The position numbers and the translations under genes are program-made. A model generated the notes under the pieces. That model saw only the letters and a program-made list of their open reading frames with translations, was not told where the DNA came from and did no database searches. Positions 23,503 to 33,760 of a stretch of DNA of 64,000 nt are shown here, in pieces. The first letter of the stretch is position 1. Every line of letters begins with the position of its first letter. Source of the DNA: Pleurotus djamor (lineage: Eukaryota; Basidiomycota; Agaricomycetes; Agaricales; Pleurotaceae); NCBI GenBank assembly GCA_029747585.1, contig JAPEVF010000002.1, forward strand, positions 1 through 64,000, read 5' to 3'.

Positions 23503-24309
23503 CTACGAAGTGATAAGAACCCATACGACAGGGTTGGTCGTAGCCGAAAGACCCATAAAACGAGTCTTACCCATGAGGAAGTCGATCTTCTTGACTCCCT
23601 GTCTTTTCTCCTCCGCAGCCTCCTCGCTCCTCTTCCTGTTCCCACCAGCACCGCCAATACCGCTCTTGGATAGCACGCCTAGCTTCGAGCTTCTCAACCC
23701 TCGATACCTCTCCTCGTACGATTTCCGAACCCTTTTCTTATCGTTCGGCGAAAGCAATTCAAAGTCAGCCAGGTGGATGCATTCCCGAAGAGTCTTGTGA
23801 ATGCCATGGAGGACGTCGGATATGGTTACCATGCCATGACGTGAGGCCTTGACGGTTATCCTCCAAGGTAAATGGGGAGATTGGATGGTCAAGGAGGAGA
23901 TAGGTAGGTTTGTCGCTGGCTCGGAGGGAAAACGGGGTGATAGGTCGGGGGTGGTAATGGTCAATGTCGTGGGATGCTGGGCGCAGTTGTATTTGAAGGG
24001 GGAAGGGTTCAATAGTGCGGAGTGAAGTTGAAGAGGGATGGTGTAAATGTCTCTGAACGGGATGGGGAACGAGGTATGGCTGCGAGCGTGTGGGATTGGA
24101 ATGACGATTTCATGAATTGGTGGACGTTGAAGGACTCTTGGGGGTCGTCTTTGCTGGACTGTCAAAGACTCCTCGGACGTAGCAGAGGATTGCGGCGAAG
24201 ATAAGGCTGGTGGCGGCGGCGGTCTTGAGGGTAGTGGATTAGATGAAGGTAATTCATGGACGGTGCTTTTCGCAGCAAACCGCACACGCTTGGGATTTTT
24301 CGTAGTCAT
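23503..24309 (-). CDS. DUF6699-like protein
   Basis: A single-exon gene of 268 residues. The N-terminal third is Pro/Ser-rich and disordered, beginning MTTKNPKRVRF. The folded part, about residues 85-215, has the pattern of the basidiomycete DUF6699 domain: IPLQLHSALL, an ATNLPISSLTI strand, PWRITVKAS, VTISDVLHGIHKTL and a final ERYRGL. The C-terminal segment, with GKTRFMGL and VWVL, also fits that family. Function is unknown. The assignment is by pattern recall and was not searched. Confidence 0.65.
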   Translation of the reverse strand: MTTKNPKRVRFAAKSTVHELPSSNPLPSRPPPPPALSSPQSSATSEESLTVQQRRPPRVLQRPPIHEIVIPIPHARSHTSFPIPFRDIYTIPLQLHSALLNPSPFKYNCAQHPTTLTITTPDLSPRFPSEPATNLPISSLTIQSPHLPWRITVKASRHGMVTISDVLHGIHKTLRECIHLADFELLSPNDKKRVRKSYEERYRGLRSSKLGVLSKSGIGGAGGNRKRSEEAAEEKRQGVKKIDFLMGKTRFMGLSATTNPVVWVLITS

Positions 24310-25127
24310 TACAATCTATTGGGATGGGGCTAGCGCCTGAATTTTTCTGCCCTATTCCATACGTGTCAGGTCAGCGTCAACCAAGTCTAAAGGCAAAAAC
24401 ACGCACCGTATCACCTTGCGGCGTAAAAAAGCAAGTCGGCGCTGAGAAGATGACGAGGAGGGAGAGGAGGAAGGGGTCCTGGGTGCGGGGCTTAGGCTGT
24501 TCACATTCACACGGAGACAGGTCGCTTGGTCTCCCTAGAGCCAATTGCGGCTAGTTCTCGGTCTGGAAGCGTCCCATATGCTTGACAGAAAAAAAGTTTT
24601 GAAGAGGAGCGGATGCAATAAAAACNGCGTCAAATAGGCAATTCGGTACCGATCAATCGAACAAGCTGAACCTACTCAGTAGACGCCAGCTAGACGCTGA
24701 GCCCGCTGCAGCATCCATAAAATGTTGTCAGGACGCATTGACGCAATTCCCTGAGCATGGTCATGTCTACCAACACATTCTCTCGACGCTCTTCCAAGAC
24801 CGCGTGCGATATCCTGGGCGGAGCAGTTGAAATGAGGAATTATAGAGATGCTGACGCTTCTGAGTGGGGCCTAGGGCCTAAGATTCGGAGGCTTTTCACG
24901 AGTAGAGCTCGTAGCTCTGAATCAATTCATTGAAATCGCGCGAGGGGAAGACATTCGGGACTGGTGGTTGTGGTTTCGAAGACAGGAGGCAAACTCATCG
25001 TACAACGAATCCAGGGGCTCCCTATCTTCACGACTTGTCGTGAGAAAAGAGTTATTTGCAGGCGACTTTTCCTACCACTTTCTTTGCGCACCCTTCCCCC
25101 AATGATTCATCCTACCCTTTTCCTACC
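24310..25127. other. Intergenic between divergent genes
   Basis: This 818-bp spacer separates the DUF6699-like gene (-) from the ZZZ3-like gene (+). One n lies at about 24626. No gene was recognised. Confidence 0.4.
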
Positions 25128-26356
25128 ATGGGACCCCCTTGCGCTGATAAGTACGCATCACAACCCGGCTTGTCCAATGCCCATGATACTAAACCCAAGC
25201 TACTCAGCTTCGAGGCGCTACAACAGTTTATCGACTCCCAAAAATTACTGCTCGAGCGCACCCAGTCCGACATCGAACGGCTGAAGAAACTGAAATCTGA
25301 TTATGCCGAAGATCCAGATATGTTCCATGAGCTTTGTGACAAGGTGGGAACTCCTGTCGACCACCTCACGAGTGAATATTGACTTCGTAGACCAGCTCAA
25401 CGACTCGGCTTTCAAGCTGAGCAGCAGGTTAGACGGATGGACGAATCCCCCAGATTTGGACTGGGGAATTTATGCCGGCAGAGGCAAGTATCTCCCTGCT
25501 TGTCACCCCATGCCCTCATCCTAACCACACCATGATCAGATCCTACCCCTCTCACCTTCATCGCGAACGGCACCCGACAAACCCNGCCCGCCCCCCTCTG
25601 AGCTCCAAATCCTCGTTCGAGCCGCCAAATCTCGCATAATCGACCCAGTCATTGACGAGCTCACTCGATCAGGATGCTTTGACCCAGATGAGGGTGAGGA
25701 AATCGATCTCAACGCCCTAAAGAAGGAATTGGAGCGGGAACGGGTGATGAAGCTGCAGAAGCGAAAAATGAAATGCGGTGGGCTGACTATATCCATTAGC
25801 GCGCGTGTGCCGACGGATGTTGTCGTGCGCCGTGATATGGAAGATGAGAGCGGCCTCGTTGATATTTCACTCGATGACCGAGAGCCTTTGTCGTTGGCGT
25901 CGTCTCCTCCGCCACAACTTCCGCCCCCACCACCACCAGCAACGAAGATCGCTCGCACCCTTGAAGAGGACACGACCAATCGCAGACCATCAAAGAAGGT
26001 TAAGCTTAAAGCTGCTCAAGAAGCCCCTCTGTCTGCGCCGCTGCCGCCCCCAACCACGAAACGTTCTCGCGATGCTGGAAAGCCTAAACCCGAGACGTAC
26101 AAACAAGCTTGGTCAACCTCAGAACAACACCTGCTAGAAAAGTTGTTGGAGGAGATTCCAGAAGGCGCGAAGAACAGGTGTGTGTGTTTCGTGAAAAGTT
26201 TATCCGTAATCGGTATCTGATGTTCCGACAAGATGGCAAAAGATATCACAGGCCATGAAAGGCCGGCGAACCCCACGACAGGTTGCCAGTAGGGTCCAAA
26301 AGTATTTCGACAAGTTGAAACGGTTTGGTGTCGGTGTTAATAGTCATGGCTCGTAG
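25128..26356 (+). CDS. Myb/SANT-domain protein, ZZZ3-like
   Basis: Exons are 25128-25343, 25396-25483, 25540-26177 and 26233-26356, about 354 residues. The C-terminal Myb/SANT domain starts at YKQAWSTSEQHLLEKLL and runs through RWQKISQAM and RQVASRVQKYFDKL. The last is the signature of human ZZZ3, the DNA/histone-linked subunit of the ATAC acetyltransferase complex. The N-terminal half has a coiled-coil-like helix (LLERTQSDIERLKKLK), and the middle is Pro-rich with basic KKVKLK. The second intron appears to begin with GC (GCAAGT) and end with AG. The n near 25585 adds one base: without it the reading frame and the phase at the exon 3/4 junction both agree. No ZZ zinc finger is seen. Confidence 0.75.
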
Positions 26357-26756
26357 CAGGCGATGTTCTGTGTACCGATGATGACGGTAATCCACAATCC
26401 CCCAACAACTTCCCCGCAGCATTAACCCCACTAGCATGAGACTAGCTCGACCATGTGTACAAACATATTTTAGAACTATCAGACATCTATCACACTAGCT
26501 TCAACCGTGTCTCTGCCTAACCCCCAGCGGTTCGAGCTGTCCACATCCAACATTTAGCAGTCGTCTGCCAAAGCGCCGTCACGAGTTGTGTCACACCTGT
26601 GTCGATCATGATCGTACTCAATGTGCCACGTGGAATGCCAGCTTGAACTCTGTCTGCCACATCATCGCGTATTTCAACCGTCACCGCAACCACCGTTACC
26701 TCGACCAACCAGAATATCTTCATCCTCTCCTACACCTTGAAACCTCACTTGAAAAA

Positions 26757-27775
26757 ATGGCAGGAAAATTCGACCCGAAGAATGCTCAAAATCTCATGGA
26801 GGTGAGGGCTCCAACCTTTGATTGAGCCCGAATGGGATCGCTAATCGGATTGTTGGACCATGCGCATTATAGATTGAGAAACAGTAAGCACATCTACTCT
26901 ATTATGGGAGGAGGACGCTGTGAATTCAATGATCTGCAAGATTCGCTGTCAAGGCCGTTGAACAAGCTCAGGTTAGCACCCGTGTCGTTCGAATTCATGA
27001 TCAATGCCTAAAGCCATCCTCTTTGCTAATCCTTAGACATATTGGAATCTCCTAGAAAAGGTCCACCCCAAGGAGCTTCGACTAACGAAGTGAGTACCCA
27101 GCGTCCCCCAACGTCCCCGTCGTTTGCAACAATGTTTGATCTGGGCTTTTAACGTGATCGATCAATTGTTAGGTTCGACGATGAAATCTTCGACCACATC
27201 ATGAAAGATTTCCCTGAACTCAACACCGAGCCATATACCAAGTTGACGAAGATTGATGAGGAATGGATGAAGAGTCCTGAAGGGAAGGAACGGTGGCGGA
27301 AGTTCATTGCCGAGTGCGTCTTGCTTCGTTCACTGCTTTATGCTTTTTTCCTAGGTCGTGAGTATGTGGGCTGACGATGTTGTGCGGTAGGTATGAGAAG
27401 AAGGTCAAGGATTATAACTTTGGGTCCCTGATCCGAACGGACGCCACACAGGAGTATGGGGAGACAAACACGATATTCGGTACGTACCCACCCACATTTT
27501 CCTGATGAATAACGCATTCTCATGTTCATTCCCTTCCAATGACAGTTACTCGCATCCAAGTTCGTGTTTCTTGACTTCTTCACATGCTCATATCCGAACC
27601 ACTAACCTCTCTCTCTCTCTCTTCCTTTCTGTGTTTCTAGTTCTACGCGTATGAAATCTGCAGGAACAGATTAGGACTAAACGACCGTGCGCACGAACTT
27701 GCGAAGGAAGAGGCTGAGAAGGAACGTCTGGAGAAGGAGAAGGCTGACAAGAAAGGCAAGAAGAGCAGGTCATAG
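26757..27775 (+). CDS. PBDC1 family protein, eEF1A folding chaperone (yeast YPL225W/Chp1)
   Basis: The yeast homologue is a ribosome-associated chaperone needed for folding of newly made eEF1A. Eight exons give 172 residues: 26757-26801, 26873-26883, 26941-26971, 27037-27089, 27173-27313, 27391-27479, 27546-27559 and 27641-27775. Family landmarks are AVKAVEQAQTYW, LRLTKFDDEIF, KERWRKFI, YNFGSLIRTDA, YGETNTIFVTRIQF and EICRNRLG. The C-terminal 25 residues are a Lys/Glu helix. Exons of 11 and 14 nt are forced by the conserved protein, and all phases agree. Confidence 0.85.
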
Positions 27776-28124
27776 CCGCCTCCCGCACACGGAATGAGGA
27801 ATAATCGACTTGCTCGGGCGCGGTGCGAAAATTAGTCTCCTTCTTGTTATCGCTTTGGATATGGCTGGTCAATGAAATCCATGCTTTGAGCTACGAGTCC
27901 GTCACTACGATAAGAGCCTGGTGCCAAGTGGGACGCACGTGACCGTGACATTGTTTGCCACCAGGTTCAACCAGGGTTCAACTTTGATTCAACGTCCTTC
28001 TTCTGCTGATCGATAATATCATTGATTATAGACTGATTATGGCCTTGAGCCTCGCACAGTGCTAGTGAGTTTTCTTGCGTATCTCCAAGCCATACTGACA
28101 TACTCCTTTACACTAGGATACTTA
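27776..28124. other. Intergenic, no gene seen
   Basis: The spacer lies before the first F-box gene. A possible short upstream ORF begins near 28039, and its donor GTGAGT and acceptor at 28115 would join to an immediate stop. It could be a 5-prime UTR intron. Confidence 0.35.
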
Positions 28125-29603
28125 ATGTCAACTTGCATGGATAAACGGGGGTCATCGATCCACAGTCTACCACTCGAAATCCTGAGCAAGATATTCTTGA
28201 CATGCGTTGCCAATGATGGACCGAAGAAAACGTCCATCTCCCATGATCCCATGAAAATCAGTCATGCCCCTTGGGTTCTAACGCAAATCTGTCGCGACTG
28301 GCGCCAGCTGGTCATCGCTGATTCCATCTTGTGGTCGACCTTCGCGATCTTCCTCAATCGTCCTCTTCGCCCTCCGAGCACTTGGATATCTTCCAATGGC
28401 GACACAAAATACAAGCCGTGCGATCCCCCTCCACACATCGTCTCGGCTTTCTTGACGCGATCTGGCAGTCACCCTTTGTCAATCTCCCTGCATTTGCATG
28501 GTAACGATGCGTACTGGGAACAGGAATTACCCCCGGGGACACCAAACACCCCGCGGGACGTCGTCGGGCTCATACACGAGCAAACGTTTCGTGTTCGATC
28601 ACTCTCCGTCCACATCCCGCCTCAGCTTCAAATCCTTGAATCCTCCTTCCCACCTTTGATCGCCCCCGACAACTTACTAGAGACCTTACACCTCAGACAC
28701 CTCCCTCTCATATCCCCTAACACAAGTTTTCGTCATTTACGACGCTTTGGTTGGACAGGGGGGCTAGACAAGGTCTTTGAAATGCCCATTCCATGGTCGC
28801 AATTGAGCGATCTTTCGCTTGAGAGCGAGGTCTTCGTTCATTTCGCTACTCTCCGGCGGGTGTTGATGAAAACAGCGATGACCGTTTCCTCACTCAGTCT
28901 TACGATCGTGAAGAATTGCAGTGAATGCACCACGTGTAACTACGCAGAAGAACGCGTACACCTTCCGGACCTCGACAGCCTGGAAATAGCAGGCCCTACA
29001 GAAGGGACGGTTACCACCCTCGCGGCTATCAGTGCCCCCAATATCAAATCCCTCTGTTACGCTCCCAACTCGAGTTCAATGACCCTAGCAGACGAAGCAG
29101 ATCTATACAAGGCATTCAAGGCTTTCCACTTACAACACCTCGAGTCCTTCGTATTACGTAGTTCTTATTTTCCTTTGCGGCCCTTTCAACCCATCCTCGA
29201 AAGTTCCCCGTCGCTCGTTCATTTGGGAGTCCTAGGTCTTTCCCCAAACGCCCAGGACCGCCTCCTCACCTTGTTGACTGTCGGCGAGGGGACTTCCCTT
29301 TGCCCAAATCTGTCCAGCTTTTCGTTGTGGAATGACGCACTCACCAGCGCAAATCCTGGGGTACTCGCTTCGATGGTGGAATCTCGGGTCGCCATCGGAC
29401 GTCCTTTGGTAGAACTCGACGTGTCAATGAGAGGGAAAGTCTTCGAGAAGGATCATCCGCGCCTTCAAAAGCTGAACAACGACGGGAAGCTGCGTTTGTT
29501 ATACTGGAAACAACGACCTGTCGATAATTCGTGGTTACATATGAGATTCAATTCCCTTACTCTTGGCGGACAAAGCGTCATTTATCCACAGCCACAAGCA
29601 TGA
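28125..29603 (+). CDS. F-box protein with LRR-like repeats, copy A
   Basis: The predicted 492-residue protein starts MSTCMDKRG. An F-box follows (about residues 8-65), with LPLEILSKIF, APWVLTQICRDWRQL and LWSTFAIF; family members recruit SCF ubiquitin ligases through Skp1. The rest is a string of weak leucine-rich units (LETLHLRHLP, LSDLSLES, SLVHLGVLG). No intron is needed downstream of the ATG. It is the most divergent and most clearly intact member of a local array that continues at 29816, 31430 and 33761. Its substrate is unknown. Confidence 0.8.
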   Translation: MSTCMDKRGSSIHSLPLEILSKIFLTCVANDGPKKTSISHDPMKISHAPWVLTQICRDWRQLVIADSILWSTFAIFLNRPLRPPSTWISSNGDTKYKPCDPPPHIVSAFLTRSGSHPLSISLHLHGNDAYWEQELPPGTPNTPRDVVGLIHEQTFRVRSLSVHIPPQLQILESSFPPLIAPDNLLETLHLRHLPLISPNTSFRHLRRFGWTGGLDKVFEMPIPWSQLSDLSLESEVFVHFATLRRVLMKTAMTVSSLSLTIVKNCSECTTCNYAEERVHLPDLDSLEIAGPTEGTVTTLAAISAPNIKSLCYAPNSSSMTLADEADLYKAFKAFHLQHLESFVLRSSYFPLRPFQPILESSPSLVHLGVLGLSPNAQDRLLTLLTVGEGTSLCPNLSSFSLWNDALTSANPGVLASMVESRVAIGRPLVELDVSMRGKVFEKDHPRLQKLNNDGKLRLLYWKQRPVDNSWLHMRFNSLTLGGQSVIYPQPQA

Positions 29604-29815
29604 TTTCACTCCTGTTTTTTTTCTTTATCTCCGCAGATTTCCATAACGATCTTTGCTTTCCTTCCTTTCACCATCGCAAGAATCAGAAAATGTGAGTGTC
29701 TGTATCTGCGACAATGTATGGCAGCTCACCGGCTGTTTTGAATACTTTTTAACAGCTCTCATCATCCTCTCTCAACAGACCCGTTACAGCTTCGTCGAGA
29801 ACAGACCCAACTACT

Positions 29816-31200
29816 ATGCCTAGCGGCTCACTTTCGCCTATCAACTCCCTTCCTCCCGAACTCTTAACAAAGATATTCACTCATTGCTCTGCATCTGATC
29901 CAATAATCCACGCACGAAAAAACAAGGCCCCCTGGGTGCTCACACAAGTCTGCTCTACGTGGCGACAGATCGCCATCCAACACTCCGAGATTTGGTCGTC
30001 CATCAGGATATCTGTCAATAATCCTGGTTATCCAGTCACTTGGGTGTACTCGGAAGACGAACGAGTCGCAACGTTGTCAAGACTTACTTTCAGCGATCGC
30101 GAGCTTCACCCTTGACCGTCGTCGTGCGCTTCCAGTTCACCAAATGGCAGAACAATTTCCCATCCTCTATCCCGCAAAAGGTCGTCCGACTTCTGCATTC
30201 ACACATGAATCATATCAAGTCGCTTGCTATTCAGTTCCCTGAGACCTTAGATCCCCCAGATCCTGATGAACCATCGTTTCCCCCTCTCTTCACATCACCG
30301 AATGGTCTGGAGACCCTCCACCTGGTACACAAAACGCAACTCCTATCGTCGTTGACCGTAAATGCCTTCCCTCGATTGAAGCATTTCACTTGGACCGGCG
30401 TCGCCTCCAGAATCTTACACCTCCCAATCCCCTGGACCCACCTCCAAACTCTAGTTCTCGAGTACGACAACTTCAACCATATCGTCAAACTCCTTACCAT
30501 CTTGAAAAAAGTACCCAACCTCATATCGCTCAAAATCTCCATGATCGAACGCTGCGACACACACCACTGTGCGGCTGCGCGAGAAATGGACCCACTTGAG
30601 TTTGCCCAGCTCACCGAACTTGATATCAAGGGAACACCGGAAGGACTCCGTGCCTTTCTCGCGCTCATCAAAGCACCCCGTCTCACGGGGTTTTCGTTTG
30701 AGTTATACACACCATTAGGGATGGATAAACTCGAGGAGCCCAAAATGTGCGGGATACTAGCTATGCTCTTCCAATCTACGAAAATGCGCTCGTTGAAACT
30801 CGATAACCTCCCCCTGCCCGCGCCTCTCCTCATACGTCTCCTCAAATACGTCTCCCCCACACTCGAACACCTAGAGATCCAAGATTTCCCGAGATTCGAC
30901 GGACAAGTGTTCAATGCTTTCACCGTCCCGCCAAATGGAGGGGACGTCCTCTGTCCCCGTTTGAGTAGCCTGGTACTCAAGAACGCTACGTATCTGCTGA
31001 TGCTTATGCCGGGGTCCTATGCGAAGTTGGTGGAATCTCGTCTTGCGACAGCGTATCCGTTGAAAAGTTTGTATGCGATTGTGACGGTTGATGAGTTTGA
31101 AGAGGATGCACAGAGGTTGAGGGAGTTGAATGCTTCTGGGGAGTTGGAGTACCTGCATTGGGAGGAATGGGAGGAGGATGGGTATATAGACGAGTGGTGA
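29816..31200 (+). pseudogene. F-box/LRR-like gene, copy B, frameshifted by a 19-bp gap
   Basis: The first part (29816 to about 30065) reads LPPELLTKIF, APWVLTQVCSTWRQIAI and VNNPGYPVTWVYSE in one frame. The second part, from about 30070 to 31200, continues the same protein in another frame, with VRLLHSHMNHIKSLAI, LPIPWTHLQTL, YTPLGMDKLEE and YVSPTLEHLEIQDF. Aligned by eye to copy D (33761-35321), 28 bases of D between GAAGGCGAA and ACGTTATCAAG are replaced here by 9. That is a net loss of 19, which shifts the frame. The rest of the second part has no stop for 370 codons, so the break is recent or an error. Confidence 0.7.
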
Positions 31201-31429
31201 GGCTAGCACCGCGGCTCGCCCCTGCGTTGGATAATTACTTTTTCTCGGCGGACGAAGCGTCATCTACTGCGACCTATTCATCAATCGAATGCTTGTCTTA
31301 TCTGATATCTCCGCTGTTCCCATAGTGAACATGAACTCGGTCATGGTTTCCTTCTTCCCACTGCTATCGCCAGATGTAAGTCTGTATCTGTAACGACGTA
31401 CGGTGACTAATTGACTTCGAATCCTCTCA

Positions 31430-31725
31430 ATTGCAAGCTAGAGTCACTGGTCACGAAAAGCTCACTTGCGCCCAGCAATGTACTCATCCATCAAGATATG
31501 TATCCTTTGACAACCTATCCGGTCACATGGGTGTATTCGGAAGGCGAAGAAGTCTCAGCTTTATGCTCTACCTGATCAAGCTATCCCGAGCTTCCCTCTT
31601 GAACATACTCATTCTGCCCACCGCATGGGAGGAAAAACATCCCGTCGTTTGTGCCACACTAGTAGAATGTTGTCCGGCTCTTGCATGCGCACACTTAGGA
31701 TATCGACGCATCCATTGCAATTAAA
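31430..31725 (+). pseudogene. Fragment of F-box gene, copy C
   Basis: DNA here matches the first third of copy D, at about 34080-34340. It includes CATCCATCAAGATATG, the TGGGTGTATTC-GAAGGCGAAG segment and TCAAG-TATCCCGAGCTTCCC. The F-box itself and the LRR part are missing, and frame is not kept. Upstream (31370-31435) it retains the same 5-prime intron seen before copies B and D, with donor GTAAGT. Confidence 0.65.
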
Positions 31726-32168
31726 TGAGAACGGGCGGTCTGTCGCCCGTCAATCTTTCCCTTAGCTTGTTAGGTTAGCACTCTTCGATCGCTTCTTTCA
31801 CGTTTACCCGACCAGCTAACGCGCCTTGTTCAAGCGCCGGAACACCTTCTAGGACCACGATGTGCCTAGCACTACGCCTTCGAGCAATCGGCAACCCGTT
31901 GATTTGCTACTTCCGGACTCTTGAATGACCTATGAGATATGAAGCGCCGGCTGGGAGGCCATCTAGCGTTGCAACCTAGCGTGTCATCCACGACATCCAA
32001 ACCCACGATTTGCGTCACTTTTTATAAAACCTGGCCAGAAGTCCTTCTGAACGAATATGTTCCGACAGGCTTATGTGAACGTATACCATTATGTTTCGCC
32101 TATAAAAGGTAGAGATGTAGCACCACTAATTTCTCAACTCCAGCTTTTCTTTGGTACTCTCAAAGATA
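31726..32168 (+). promoter_or_regulatory. Promoter of cysteine-rich gene 1, duplicated at 47794-48260
   Basis: The sequence matches the reverse complement of 47794-48260 over most of its length, beginning at GACGGGCGG-CTGTCGC. A TATA box TATAAAAGG is at 32101-32109. In the second copy this reads TACAAAAGG. Confidence 0.6.
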
Positions 32169-33472
32169 ATGGCCTTCCTCACAGTTGCTCTCGTCGCACT
32201 CGCTTTCACTGCCGCTGCTCAGGCAGCAGGCGACAAAGCGCAAAACAAGGCGGCGGCAGTCACCAAAGCCGTTGGAGATATTTGCTTCGGAGAAGGCAAC
32301 ACTCCCTTCTTCCAACCTGTGATGCTCGATCTTGTCCATCATGTCCGAGCATGTCGCTGACTCTGGTGGTCCTTAGAACGAGACCGTTGAGAGCTGTTGC
32401 CCTCCGCCTCTGGGCATCACCTGGTTTGACGAAGCCAAGCGAATTGGAGAGGTGGGTTCATGCCTCGTTCAGTGCCAGTGACGAACATCTTTCTTATGCG
32501 TGTCTATGCCTCTCTAGTGTTGTCCTCCTGGTCAGAAGTGGTCTGGAGATCAAGCCACTGTAGTGGGAGGATGCTGTGCCACTGAAAAGGCCTGGTCTCA
32601 AGACAAAGTTTCCGGTCTTGGAGGGTGTTGCGCCCCCGGGCTCTCCTTCAAAGGCGACAAAGCATCTAAAAAAGGGGATTGCTGTGCCGCTGGTCTGATC
32701 TGGTTGAATGGCAAATGCGCCCCGCCTCCCCCTCGTCCAACATGCAAAGATCTCGCCGATCCTGTCTGTGCATCTGACACCGACTTGGGCATCAAATACG
32801 GTCACTGTTACGTCCTCAAATTCAGCGATGGAACTCAACTTGGCGGAGACCATGCCGCCCCTACATACTCGAAGAACGGGTTCTTCAGAGATATCCCGTT
32901 CAAGGTGTGTAAAACTACGACTGACTGTTCGTTGGGAGACGCCGTGCCAACCGATGGGTCATGGTTCCTGCAAGATCAAATGGGTCGACCCCAAGACGCT
33001 GCTGGCACCGTTGGCTGGATTGATAATGGATTCAATGGTACCCACATCAAGTTCAACACTAACGCGGCGCAAGCTGGCCTCTTCAAGGGCACGCCCGTCT
33101 GCTCTGATGGTAAATGTTTCTTGAAGTTGCGAGGAGGACCTACCGGTAACGGTGGTATTGGCGCGACTTGCCCTGTTGATACTCATGGGATCACATTCGT
33201 ACGCAAACTCTCCACCTTCTGCTCGAGACATTTGATCTCTTGATTTTTTATTTTACTGTTTGCAGTGGCCTAACTCGAAGGTCACCCTTGATATCAGCTT
33301 CACGGAGACAGCTTGCTCAGGCCCTGATGCGCCTTTCGCTCCTGTCGATGCTCCGACCGCCGGTCTCTTAGCCGCAAGTGTCTCCCAATCCAGCATTCCT
33401 GCTGTATCCTCTCTTGTATCTGCGGCTAAGGTCGCTGCAGCCACGGGCAAAGCCGCTCGTCGAGGGCTTTGA
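32169..33472 (+). CDS. Cysteine-rich secreted protein with CC repeats, copy 1
   Basis: Four exons (32169-32318, 32377-32451, 32518-33198, 33266-33472) give 370 residues. A signal peptide, MAFLTVALVALAF to about residue 20, is clear. Residues about 56-130 contain five evenly spaced Cys-Cys pairs of the form CC-x-x-G-x-x-W/F-x-x-D-K-A, ending in WLNGKC. A second domain of about 180 residues begins after a Pro-rich hinge: CKDLADPVC, DTDLGIKYGHCY, IPFKVCKTTTDCS, GSWFLQDQ, GFNGTHI, GKCFLKL. The last exon adds WPNSKVTLD and SFTETACSGPDAPF, then a Ser/Ala tail. I do not recognise a named domain. It is probably extracellular and disulfide-rich. Related genes are at 44815 and 46480, with a relic at 52190. 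Confidence 0.75.
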
Positions 33473-33760
33473 GACTTACATACTCATCGTATTCAATGTA
33501 CGGAAATACCTATGGTAGTCAAACACAATGCATCGCATGTCAGACCGACCCAGGAGCTCCCTATTGCTGATGAACTTCCCTAAGCCTCAGCGATTCCCAG
33601 TGGCCTAACTGAGAGTAAAGCCAGCAGATGACAGCGGCGCTCAGTTGAAGACAGAGACGTAAGAGGGGTGGCCGAAGTCATCTCTTGGCGGACAAAGCGG
33701 CAAATATTCAACCCTCCTGCTATTCTTATCTGATATGTGATATCTCAGCAATTTCCATAA

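Noticed and set aside
27607..27640. CTCTCT microsatellite
   Set aside because: It is the pyrimidine tract of the last intron of the PBDC1 gene and needs no other explanation.
30231..30980. 249-codon open frame opposite F-box copy B
   Set aside because: It is antisense to the LRR-like coding part and is explained by codon bias.
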